DNA of 42,151 nucleotides from Candidatus Poribacteria bacterium (GTDB lineage Bacteria > Poribacteria > WGA-4E > PCPOR2b): assembly GCA_022826645.1 (NCBI GenBank), contig JAJDUM010000029.1, positions 1-42,151 on the forward strand. The letters are read 5' to 3'. This document shows positions 17,116-25,008 of this stretch, one piece after another (within the stretch, counting starts at the first letter, position 1; every line of letters begins with the position of its first letter). The notes beneath the pieces were generated by a model that saw only the letters and a program-made list of their open reading frames with translations, did not search any database and was not told the DNA's origin. The position numbers and the translations under genes are program-made.

Positions 17116-17202
17116 CGCTCCAGCGGAGCGATATGTCTATAGCAATGCGGATATGTCCAGTCCTCGCGCTCCAGAGGAGCGCAATGTGTATAGCAAAAGC
17201 GG
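17116..17202. repeat. Two imperfect 35/36-bp tandem repeats with hairpin heads
   Basis: Unit 1 (17116-17150) begins CGCTCCAGCGGAGCG and continues ATATGTCTATAGCAA; unit 2 (17167-17202) begins CGCTCCAGAGGAGCG and continues CAATGTGTATAGCAA. Each head is a CGCTCC/GGAGCG hairpin. Only two units are present and the 16-bp gap shows no CRISPR-like spacing, so this is a dispersed or intergenic repeat. Confidence 0.65.
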
Positions 17203-17208
17203 TTATGG

Positions 17209-17228
17209 CTTGGATATGTCTATCCAAG
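17209..17228. repeat. 20-bp palindromic repeat, copy 2
   Basis: Identical to the sequence at 3130-3149. It directly follows the two tandem repeats, and its centre ATATGTCTAT also occurs in the first of them, which suggests a common origin. The rest of this 291-bp gap before the dehydrogenase gene shows no gene. Confidence 0.7.
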
Positions 17229-17324
17229 CCAAGCAGGTCTTACTGGCGACTTAGGTTATTGATAATTCAGATGTTGAAGTTGTGAGACGTTCACGCTTCA
17301 TCTTCACGTATAAAGGAGGTTCCG

Positions 17325-18125
17325 ATGGGTAAATTAGATGGACAGGTTGCACTTGTTACCGGATCGGGGCGTGGGTTAGGTAGGGCTTACGCACTTCATC
17401 TCGCTCAGTTGGGAGCGGATGTTGTTATTAACGACATTGATCTCGATGCAGCAAAGGAGTATGACGAAGAACTGACTGCTGAAACGGTTATGGCAGAGAT
17501 CGAAAATTTCGGTTGTCGGTCGCTCGGCTTTGAAGTTGATGTCACACAACGCGATGCTGTCTTTGCGATGGTTGACGAGATCGTGGACAAACTGGGAAGA
17601 ATCGATATCCTCGTCAACAACACCGGCGGCGCGCTCGGTCAACCGAAATCCTCGATGGCGTCCGACACTGAAGAGGAATATTATAACTACATCATGGAGA
17701 TTAACCTCAGCAGCACAATCCTCTGCTGTCAGGCGGCGAGTGCCCCGATGAAGAAAGCGGGTTACGGTCGGATTGTCAACGTCAGTTCGCAGGCGGGATT
17801 ATGGAGCGCTTGGAACGGGGGAGGTATGGCATATAGCGTTGCAAAAGCAGGAGTTGTACAATATACTCGCCTCCTCGCCGCTGAATTGGGAGCATACGGA
17901 ATCAATGTGAACTGCATTGCGCCGGGCTACATCCTTTCATCCCGTGGTATTGCCGGTGGCAGAAATAGCCCCGAAACACGGGAAAGACTGTTGCCGCAAA
18001 TCCCACTACGCCGGTTAGGGATGCCAGAGGATTGCGCGAAAGTTGTTGAGTTTCTCGTCACAGATCTTTCCGATTATGTAACGGGACAGTGCATTCCTGT
18101 TTGCGGAGGATACGTCTGTTTCTGA
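17325..18125 (+). CDS. Short-chain dehydrogenase/reductase (SDR)
   Basis: A 266-residue classical SDR. The NAD(P)-binding motif TGSGRGLGRA is at 12-21, and acidic D37/D39 after the second strand suggest NAD preference. The NNTGG motif is at 98-102, and the catalytic residues are S154 or S155, Y170 and K174 (YSVAK), followed by NVNCIAPGYI. The length is normal. A strong AAAGGAGGT ribosome site lies just before the ATG. The substrate is unknown. Its 3-oxoacyl-ACP reductase-like look and its position before a lipid module would permit a role there, but the two have separate promoters. Confidence 0.85.
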   Translation: MGKLDGQVALVTGSGRGLGRAYALHLAQLGADVVINDIDLDAAKEYDEELTAETVMAEIENFGCRSLGFEVDVTQRDAVFAMVDEIVDKLGRIDILVNNTGGALGQPKSSMASDTEEEYYNYIMEINLSSTILCCQAASAPMKKAGYGRIVNVSSQAGLWSAWNGGGMAYSVAKAGVVQYTRLLAAELGAYGINVNCIAPGYILSSRGIAGGRNSPETRERLLPQIPLRRLGMPEDCAKVVEFLVTDLSDYVTGQCIPVCGGYVCF

Positions 18126-18217
18126 TTGGTTGTGGAAATATGCAGGTGAGTAGAGGGGTTAAACTTTAACACGACCAACCGTTTGGTATTGCGTTTCAGT
18201 GTTACCCTTTTTTGCTA

Positions 18218-18247
18218 TTGACAGAACGCCGTTTAATCTCTTATACT
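18218..18247 (+). promoter_or_regulatory. Sigma70-type promoter of the acyl reductase fusion gene
   Basis: TTGACA (18218-18223), an 18-bp spacer and TATACT (18242-18247). Transcription would start near 18254, which supports placing the coding start at 18395 and leaves a leader of about 140 nt. Confidence 0.65.
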
Positions 18248-18251
18248 AACG

Positions 18252-18297
18252 CAGGTTGGGCGGTGTTGGTAGCACGATTCTCGTTCAACCCAACCTG
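18252..18297 (+). repeat. Hairpin repeat in the 5' leader of the fusion gene
   Basis: CAGGTTGGG (18252-18260) and CCCAACCTG (18289-18297) are perfect inverted repeats at the very start of the predicted transcript. A smaller hairpin, ATTGTT/AACAAT, follows at 18299-18313. It could be an inserted palindromic element or a leader structure affecting mRNA stability. Confidence 0.55.
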
Positions 18298-18394
18298 TAT
18301 TGTTGAAAACAATTTCGGGCAACGGCTATACTTTTTTGATGAATCACGCAATAATTGCAGCGTTTATTCAATTTGGCTGAAAACGAAGGGCTAT

Positions 18395-21300
18395 ATGCAG
18401 ACAATTCCTGAATTTTTTCACGGTAAAGTGATATTAATCGCCGGTGCGACCGGATTTCTGGGACAGGCACTTGTGGCGAAAATTCTCACTGCGCTTCCCG
18501 ATGTGAAGCGGATATACCTCCTTATCCGTAGCCAAACTGGAACCGATGGAGAAAAACGGACTGCAATGGATCGGCTGGAAAAAGACGTGTTTGATTCGAG
18601 TGCTTTTGCGAAGCTTAGACAGGTTCATGGTGAGCAGTTTGACGGATGGGTTCGCAAGAAGGTCTGCGCGGTAGAGGGCGATTTGGCTTACGAGCGGCTC
18701 GGTCTCTCCGATACCGACTATGAGACGCTGCAGCGCGAGGTACAAGTTTTCATTAACAGCGGCGGTCTTGTCAAATTTGACCCACCCATTGATGAGTCCT
18801 TGCAAAGCAATGTGCTTGGGGCGAAGTACGCGGTTGAATTGGCAAAAAGCTGTAACAATGCGATTTTTCTACATGTGTCGACTGCTTTTGTTCGGGGGGT
18901 TCAACCGGGAAGCGTTCCCGAAGAGTTACACCCACCGTACGAAACTTATGCTGAACAGTATCAAGCGGAAAAGGGGGAAGCGATCCCCGGAACCCTTGAC
19001 GCCGAAATCGAAGATGTTCAACGGTTGGCAGAGCAGGTTAGGAATGAGGCGAATCAACCGGAAAAACTCGATCAGTTTCGTCGTGAAGCCGTACAAAGCT
19101 TGGGTGCTGATACAGGAGAAAGACTAAACAGGCAGATTGAAGTCGCCCGAGAGAAATGGATTGAGCAGCGTTTAATTGATGAGGGTTTGAAACGCGCCCA
19201 TGCGCGAGGTTGGAACGATACCTATACCTATATGAAAGCTCTCGGCGAACAGATGATTACCAAAACGCGAGGTGATTTGCCGACCGTCGTTATTCGCCAA
19301 TCAATTATGGAAAGCAGTCTTGAGGACCCTGAACCGGGCTGGCTTGGCGGTGCGCTTCGTATGGCAGATCCGCTGATTGTCGGTTTTGCAAAAGGGCGTC
19401 TGCCGGACTTTCCCGGCGACCCGAATAGTATTCTTGACATCATTCCTGCCGATTTCGTTATTAATGCTATTTTAGCAGCAACTGTGCAAACCTCTTGCCG
19501 CCGAGGTATTGAGGTCTATCACATTGCGAGCGGGGCGCGCAACCCCCTGACTTTTGGTGATATCGTTAATATAACTCACGACTACTTTGTGCGACAACCG
19601 ATGCTGGATAACGGTAAGCCGATACCTGTTCCTGTGTGGAAGTTTCCAGATGAGGCAAAATTTCAAAAGGATCTGCGCCAGAAACTACGCCTCTTGGACA
19701 CAGCCAGTCGTTGGCTCAGTCGGATTCCGTTGCGGTGGGCGAGACGCAAAGACCGTCGGATTGCAGTGAAAAAGAACGCCATTGAGACCTTGCTGCACTA
19801 TGTACAAATTTATGGTCCCTATGTCCGCCTCAGTTTTCAGTTCCAAATCGGCAAGACAGAAGAACTTTTCCAGTCGCTTTCACCCTCGGATAAGCAGCAC
19901 TTCAACTTCGACATTTCACGTATTGATTGGCGATACTATTTTCAAGAAATACATATTCCGGGAATCAAGCGACACTTTCTCAAGATAGGCGACGAATCAG
20001 GAAGTCAGAGAATCAGTGAACCAACAGCCGAACCGATTGACGAATTACCAGAGGATTCCCCCTCCTCCGAGAGGGAATTTAGTGCGGAACATGAATCTGA
20101 AGAGCTGTCTAGTGATGAATCCGCTGAATCATTCCAACGAAACCGGGATTCAAAGCCAGTTGAATCTCAGACAATGATAGATTTGGTTGCTCGACAGGCA
20201 GCCGCCATTCCCGATAAGATCGCCTTGGAGATGAAACGGGGTGGCGAGTGGGTGCGCTATTCTTACCGTCAACTCTATGAGTCTTCGCGACAGGCTGCTT
20301 TTACGCTATGGGAGCGTGGTTATCGCAAAGGTGATCGGGTAATCCTTTTTGCTGAAAACCAACCGGAGTGGGGTGTTGCGTATTTAGCTGCCGTGCAAAT
20401 CGGTGTGATTGTCGTGCCAATTGACCCACAGACTGCGGAAGAAGAGATCTTCGCACTTGCGGAGTACACCGAAGCAAAAGCCGTTTTGACTTCTGAAACC
20501 TGCCTCGCTCGTCTAAACAGCCCTGCGATAAAGCCAAGTGATGAATCTGCATCACCGGAGTTCTTAAATATTAATAGCTTCTGCCAACCTTTTGAATCTG
20601 AGCAGACCGAAACCTCGGTTCCCACCGAATCGGCACTTCCCACAGTTCCTGATGATTTCCCCGACGTGGACATTCATCCAGACACGGTTGCATCGATTAT
20701 CTTTACGATGGGCACAACCGTAGACGCGCGAGGCGCAATGATCTCGCACAGGGGTTTTATTGCAAACGTGGTTGCCGTTTCGAAGGCATTGCCGCCTGAA
20801 GACACGGATCGATTCCTTTCGGTCCTACCGTTGTATCACGCCTTGGGGTTCTCTTGCAATTTCCTAATGTCGATTTACGCCGGTACAACCATCACATACA
20901 CCAATAATTTGAGGCCGACCACGATTTTGGCGCTCATGCAGGAGACCAAGACCACTGTGCTTATTGGAGTGCCGCGTCTGTTCCAGCTGCTGTACGATAC
21001 GATTAAGCGTTATGTTGTCGAATCTCCTGAGGCAATGGAACCCCCTCTTGATCCAGAAACTGTCGAGGAGATCCAAGCCGCATTGGGCGGACATATCCGC
21101 GTTCTGGTAAGTGGCGGCGCCGCCCTGCCGGACGAAGTGTACGATCGATTCATGGAGTTCGGATTAACAATCTATCAGGGCTATGGCATGACAGAAGCCT
21201 CTCCTGTTCTGAGTGTGAATCCTCACCATAAAAGCAGGCGGGGGACGGTGGGACCCGCAGTTGAAGGAGCGGAGCTCCAGATTCTTAACCCTGATGAGGA

Positions 21301-22873
21301 GGGCATCGGTGAGATCGTTGCAAGCAGCCCAAGCCTGATGCAGGGGTACTATCGGAATGAAGCGATGACGGAACAAGTTATCCGAGATGGGCTGCTCTAT
21401 ACGGGCGATTTGGGCTACTTTGATAAGGACGGTTATCTGTACCTCACCGGACGCAGTAAAGATGTGATTGTGTCTGGTGCTGGTAAAAATATCTATCCAG
21501 TTGAGCTTGAAGCACTCTACCGGCACAGCCCCCTGATTTCAGAGATCTGTGTTGTTGGTATGAGTACGGATAATCTGTTTGAAGCAGCGCACGCTGTCAT
21601 CGTTCCGGTATGCGACGAAAACCAGGATAGGGCTGAGGTAGAGCAAGCCGTCCATCAACACATTCAGGAACGCGCCCAAGACCTACCGACATACCAACAC
21701 CTCCACACCGTGCACTTCTGGGAGACTGCATTGCCTAAGACATCAGGCGCGATGATAGATCGTCAACGTGTTAAAGAAATTTTGCAAGAGCAACTCTTCC
21801 GAAAAACAGAGGAGGTTCCGCAATCCGGTCCCGCCGAAGATACCCTTGGCGCTGGAGGCAAGGAGACTGCGGGGTCAGCAGTGGATACCGACACACCTGC
21901 CGGGGTCGAGGGGGTTATTATCTCTGAGCTTAGTCGTTTGGCGAAACTGCCGGCGGATCAGATCCATTTGAGCAGCAACTTGGGGACAGAACTCGGACTG
22001 GATTCAATGGCACGGGTGGAACTGCTACTGCTCCTCGAATCCAGACTACAACGCACAATTCCTGACGAGTTAATAGCCAAAATTCAGACAGTTGGTGACG
22101 TGACGGAGACAGTCAAAACGCTACAATCTGAAGCCACACCACCTCCCATTGACGAAGAGACATCTGCTTATATTGAACGATCCGCATCTTCACCTTTATC
22201 CGCAACACTTGCAGGACTATTCCGTTTTAGTGTGTGGGCTATCTATCGGGGTTACTTCTCGATTAAGTGCAACGGGCTGGAAAATCTTCCGCGTGAACAG
22301 CCGTATATCATCGCTGCCAACCACTCAAGCCACCTCGACACCCTCGCGATCATGACTGTTCTGAAGAGCGAGTCCAAACGTCTGCGGGTTCTCGCTGCAA
22401 AAGACTACTGGTTTGGCACCCGCTTCAAGTCATGGTTCTCCGGTGAACTACTTAAATTCGTGCCGTTCGATCGGCATGCAAATTTCTTACAGGGACTCCG
22501 AATCTCGCAGGAGATTCTGAAACAGAACGAGTGTTTGCTGATTTATCCTGAAGGTACCCGCTCTGTTACCGGGGAGCTCCAACCGTTCAAACCCGGACTC
22601 GGCTTGTTGGCTTTTGAAACTGGATCTCCGATCATTCCTACCTATATTGACGGCACTTACCGTGCGCTGCCTAAGGGCAAGAGTTTTCCGAGTAAGAGTC
22701 GCGTTAGGGTGACTTTCGGTAAGCCAATCATGCCGCCCAGAGGGCACGGAGCGAGTGCTGTGAACACCGCCGCAGGGCTGGAACAGGAAACTTACAGAAA
22801 ACTTGCCGACGCCGTTAGGGATGAAATTGAAGCGTTGTCCCGTTCCACTACGCGAAAAGAAGATCCTCGATAA
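18395..22873 (+). CDS. Fatty-acyl reductase - acyl-AMP ligase - ACP - PlsC acyltransferase fusion protein
   Basis: A 1492-residue lipid enzyme. Domain 1 (about 1-535) is a fatty-acyl-CoA reductase-like extended SDR with GATGFLG at 17-23 and Y277/K281 in YTYMK. A Ser/Glu-rich linker covers about 539-589. Domain 2 (about 590-1130) is an acyl-CoA synthetase with GYGMTE at 929-934 and YTGDLG near 1002. Domain 3 is an acyl carrier protein with the phosphopantetheine serine S1204 in LGLDSMARVE. Domain 4 (about 1270-1492) is a PlsC acyltransferase with NHSSHLD (H1310, D1315) and PEGTRS near 1385. The ligase is odd: its P-loop reads TMGTTVDARG instead of TSGTTG.PKG, and the A10 lysine position reads SGAMIDR. 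The expected role is to load a fatty acid, reduce it to an alcohol or transfer it to a glycerol backbone, for ether lipid or wax synthesis. The ATG at 18395 follows GAAGGG. Confidence 0.85.
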   Translation: MQTIPEFFHGKVILIAGATGFLGQALVAKILTALPDVKRIYLLIRSQTGTDGEKRTAMDRLEKDVFDSSAFAKLRQVHGEQFDGWVRKKVCAVEGDLAYERLGLSDTDYETLQREVQVFINSGGLVKFDPPIDESLQSNVLGAKYAVELAKSCNNAIFLHVSTAFVRGVQPGSVPEELHPPYETYAEQYQAEKGEAIPGTLDAEIEDVQRLAEQVRNEANQPEKLDQFRREAVQSLGADTGERLNRQIEVAREKWIEQRLIDEGLKRAHARGWNDTYTYMKALGEQMITKTRGDLPTVVIRQSIMESSLEDPEPGWLGGALRMADPLIVGFAKGRLPDFPGDPNSILDIIPADFVINAILAATVQTSCRRGIEVYHIASGARNPLTFGDIVNITHDYFVRQPMLDNGKPIPVPVWKFPDEAKFQKDLRQKLRLLDTASRWLSRIPLRWARRKDRRIAVKKNAIETLLHYVQIYGPYVRLSFQFQIGKTEELFQSLSPSDKQHFNFDISRIDWRYYFQEIHIPGIKRHFLKIGDESGSQRISEPTAEPIDELPEDSPSSEREFSAEHESEELSSDESAESFQRNRDSKPVESQTMIDLVARQAAAIPDKIALEMKRGGEWVRYSYRQLYESSRQAAFTLWERGYRKGDRVILFAENQPEWGVAYLAAVQIGVIVVPIDPQTAEEEIFALAEYTEAKAVLTSETCLARLNSPAIKPSDESASPEFLNINSFCQPFESEQTETSVPTESALPTVPDDFPDVDIHPDTVASIIFTMGTTVDARGAMISHRGFIANVVAVSKALPPEDTDRFLSVLPLYHALGFSCNFLMSIYAGTTITYTNNLRPTTILALMQETKTTVLIGVPRLFQLLYDTIKRYVVESPEAMEPPLDPETVEEIQAALGGHIRVLVSGGAALPDEVYDRFMEFGLTIYQGYGMTEASPVLSVNPHHKSRRGTVGPAVEGAELQILNPDEEGIGEIVASSPSLMQGYYRNEAMTEQVIRDGLLYTGDLGYFDKDGYLYLTGRSKDVIVSGAGKNIYPVELEALYRHSPLISEICVVGMSTDNLFEAAHAVIVPVCDENQDRAEVEQAVHQHIQERAQDLPTYQHLHTVHFWETALPKTSGAMIDRQRVKEILQEQLFRKTEEVPQSGPAEDTLGAGGKETAGSAVDTDTPAGVEGVIISELSRLAKLPADQIHLSSNLGTELGLDSMARVELLLLLESRLQRTIPDELIAKIQTVGDVTETVKTLQSEATPPPIDEETSAYIERSASSPLSATLAGLFRFSVWAIYRGYFSIKCNGLENLPREQPYIIAANHSSHLDTLAIMTVLKSESKRLRVLAAKDYWFGTRFKSWFSGELLKFVPFDRHANFLQGLRISQEILKQNECLLIYPEGTRSVTGELQPFKPGLGLLAFETGSPIIPTYIDGTYRALPKGKSFPSKSRVRVTFGKPIMPPRGHGASAVNTAAGLEQETYRKLADAVRDEIEALSRSTTRKEDPR

Positions 22874-22911
22874 ATCGGGACGAGCAGATAGTGCAAATCG
22901 TGAGGCGTAAG

Positions 22912-23601
22912 ATGTCAGCGGAAGAAAAGAAGACGGCTGCCTTTTTTGATGTTGATGGCACCATCGTAAGCACAACCATCGTCCACTATTACGTCCAATT
23001 CCGTTCTTGTCTGCTTCCTTCCTTTTTTCGTCCCTTCTGGATTGCTTGGTTTGCGCTGAAAGTTGTCTATTACTTTTTCTTGGACAAAGTGAGTCGCACA
23101 AGATTCAACAGAGTGTTCTATCGCAACTATCGTGGATTGAATGCAGAAAAGGTCAAACAGCTTGCCGATGAGCAGTTCGAGACCTATGTGCGCTCAAAAC
23201 TCTTTCCCGCCGCCGTCGATCGTGTTCGTGATCACCAAAATCAAGGCGATCTGATTGTGCTTGTGACCGGTTCTCTCGATTTTATCATTCAACCCCTTGC
23301 GGATCACCTGCAAGCGGATGCTGCTTTGACAGTGCAACTTGAGGAGACGCAGGGCAAATTTACGGGGGAATTGACAACGCCACCGTTGGGCGAAGCGGAA
23401 AAGGTTCGCGTGATCCAGAATTTCGTCGAACAGCATAACGTTGATCTCGCTGCAAGCTACGGCTACGGCGACAGCCGCGCAGATCTGCCCATGCTACAAT
23501 GTGTTGGCAACCCCATCGTCGTCAATCCGAGCAAAGGGTTACGAGAGGTTGCAATAGAATCGGGCTGGGAAATCAGCGAGTGGACGGTCGGAGGCAAGTA
23601 A
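22912..23601 (+). CDS. HAD-superfamily subfamily IB phosphatase
   Basis: A 229-residue protein. The catalytic DxDGT motif is D13 and D15 in FFDVDGTIV, motif II is VTGSLDFII, motif III includes K in GEAEKVRVI, and motif IV is YGDSRADLPML. The segment RPFWIAWFALKVVYYFFLD is hydrophobic and may touch the membrane. Subfamily IB includes phosphoserine phosphatase and phosphatases fused or linked to PlsC acyltransferases, as in mycobacteria. With the fusion gene 38 bp upstream on the same strand, a lyso-lipid or lipid phosphate substrate is a reasonable inference. The ATG at 22912 follows GTGAGG by 6 bp; the GTG at 22891 is less likely. Confidence 0.82.
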   Translation: MSAEEKKTAAFFDVDGTIVSTTIVHYYVQFRSCLLPSFFRPFWIAWFALKVVYYFFLDKVSRTRFNRVFYRNYRGLNAEKVKQLADEQFETYVRSKLFPAAVDRVRDHQNQGDLIVLVTGSLDFIIQPLADHLQADAALTVQLEETQGKFTGELTTPPLGEAEKVRVIQNFVEQHNVDLAASYGYGDSRADLPMLQCVGNPIVVNPSKGLREVAIESGWEISEWTVGGK

Positions 23602-23643
23602 GCGCGAAAACGATACAATGGATGGAAACAGAAAGTGTGTAGC

Positions 23644-23660
23644 TCCCGATCGAATCGGGA
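23644..23660. repeat. CCCGAT-CGA-ATCGGG hairpin repeat
   Basis: Seven-bp arms TCCCGAT and ATCGGGA around CGA, in the gap after the HAD gene. It belongs to the same family as 3103-3117. A degenerate copy (TCCTCGATAAATCGGGA, 22864-22880) supplies the stop codon of the fusion gene. Confidence 0.55.
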
Positions 23661-23733
23661 TATGGAACTTAGAAAGTACACAAGGACAAAGGCATGTAAT
23701 CGTTTTTTGCTTTCTTTTTTCTTGGGGGAAACT

Positions 23734-23943
23734 ATGAAAATCAATCGTTATCTTGAATCGCATCACGGACCAAATGACACTATGTTTGTTGAAATTGATA
23801 GCCGATACCGCTTTACCGCGCGTGGCGTTGATTGGGAAAAGTTCCGAAACCACCTAATCACGGTCATCAAGGATACTATCTCCGATGAGGTTGCTGAAGA
23901 ATTTAAGAAAGACACGGAGGATTGGGTAGTCGCTAATGCCTAA
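23734..23943 (+). CDS. Small hypothetical protein
   Basis: A 69-residue acidic protein (MKINRYLESHHGPNDTMF at the start, DEVAEEFKKDTEDWVVANA at the end) with no recognised domain. It looks soluble, with a beta-rich first half and helices at the end. The ATG follows GGGGGAA at normal distance, and 18 bp separate its stop from the TPR gene, so the two are likely cotranscribed. The function is unknown. Confidence 0.55.
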   Translation: MKINRYLESHHGPNDTMFVEIDSRYRFTARGVDWEKFRNHLITVIKDTISDEVAEEFKKDTEDWVVANA

Positions 23944-23961
23944 GATCTGAAAGGGGCACCA

Positions 23962-24993
23962 GTGGGCCAGGTTTTCATATTCGACAGGGCGAAAATCGGG
24001 GCGGAGTTGGATCAGTTTGTCGATTATGCGCAAACGCTAACGGCACCGAAGGAGCTTTCGACAGCGATCCAAGCGTGGGATACCATTGCGTCTGTCGCCG
24101 TCGCGACACCACTTCTCGCGCAAGCGAATTTGTCGCTTGGTCGGATCTATCGGGAGTGGGATGAACTGTTTACCGCACAAAGGTTCCTTGCGAAGGCACA
24201 CCAAGACGATCCAGCAGATTCGACTATCCGATCGGAATTAGAATCCCTCAATCGCCACATTGCCGACAATCAGGCGTTGGTCTTTGATGAAAGGGCTCGA
24301 AAAAACAGCGATTCAATCGTCTCGCTTTTCCGAATTGCTACGGGACTTAAGCTGCTTCAGATGGACAAACCGGTGCAGGCGTATCCTCTGATGAAGAGTC
24401 GTACCAAAATTTACCCGAATGCAGCGGTAGCAAAGCATCTCCTGACAGGCATTATTATTACGGAGGATGAGAAGAATTCAGCAATCGAGTTTCTGGAGGT
24501 GGGGGAGTGGCTGACGAGTACACAACACGAAGTGTATGCCATCACTGATAGCGGGTTGTATGCATTTTATACGGAGTTGGCAAAGCTACACATTGCCAAT
24601 GAAGCGTATGACGAGGCGGCTGCCTGTTATGAGCAAGCGTATTGGCTCAATGACTCGTCGGCAGATCCGTTGTATCACAAGTTGATCTGCGATGCAAAGG
24701 CTGAGGCGTGGCAGGTTGGGCTTGCGCTTCTCGACTGGCTTCCCGACGAATTGCCGGACGGAATTGAACCGACAGAATACAACGGCGCCGCTGCAACAAT
24801 CTGTGGACTTGCTTATCAAGCGACACAGGATCCGGCGGTTGGGGGACGCGCCGTTGCAATATGCGAAGTTGCCTTAGAGACCGACGGAAAGAATAAGGAA
24901 ATATCGAATCTGCTCAAATCCCTACGCTCCGAAAAATCCCTCCAACCCTACCTGCCGGAAGCCAAGTCTAAGCGGAGATGGTGGCACCGATAA
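23962..24993 (+). CDS. TPR-repeat protein
   Basis: A 343-residue helical protein with tetratricopeptide-like helix pairs. The clearest are ANLSLGRIYREWDELFTAQ at about 55-73, TELAKLHIANEAYDEAAACY near 206-225, and an alanine-rich pair near 280-300. There is no signal peptide, and the C-terminus is basic (KSKRRWWHR). The start is a GTG after GAAAGGGG. TPR proteins mediate protein-protein contacts; no partner is evident from the sequence. It converges with pheT with only 15 bp between the stops. Confidence 0.7.
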   Translation: MGQVFIFDRAKIGAELDQFVDYAQTLTAPKELSTAIQAWDTIASVAVATPLLAQANLSLGRIYREWDELFTAQRFLAKAHQDDPADSTIRSELESLNRHIADNQALVFDERARKNSDSIVSLFRIATGLKLLQMDKPVQAYPLMKSRTKIYPNAAVAKHLLTGIIITEDEKNSAIEFLEVGEWLTSTQHEVYAITDSGLYAFYTELAKLHIANEAYDEAAACYEQAYWLNDSSADPLYHKLICDAKAEAWQVGLALLDWLPDELPDGIEPTEYNGAAATICGLAYQATQDPAVGGRAVAICEVALETDGKNKEISNLLKSLRSEKSLQPYLPEAKSKRRWWHR

Positions 24994-25008
24994 ACGCCTC
25001 TACGCCAC

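Noticed and set aside
17116..17202. Two hairpin-headed repeats considered as a small CRISPR
   Set aside because: There are only two units, a 16-bp gap and no cas genes anywhere in the window.
18212..18394. An N-terminal extension of 61 codons for the acyl reductase fusion
   Set aside because: It would begin upstream of the predicted transcription start and run through a palindromic repeat; the reductase domain begins naturally at the ATG at 18395.
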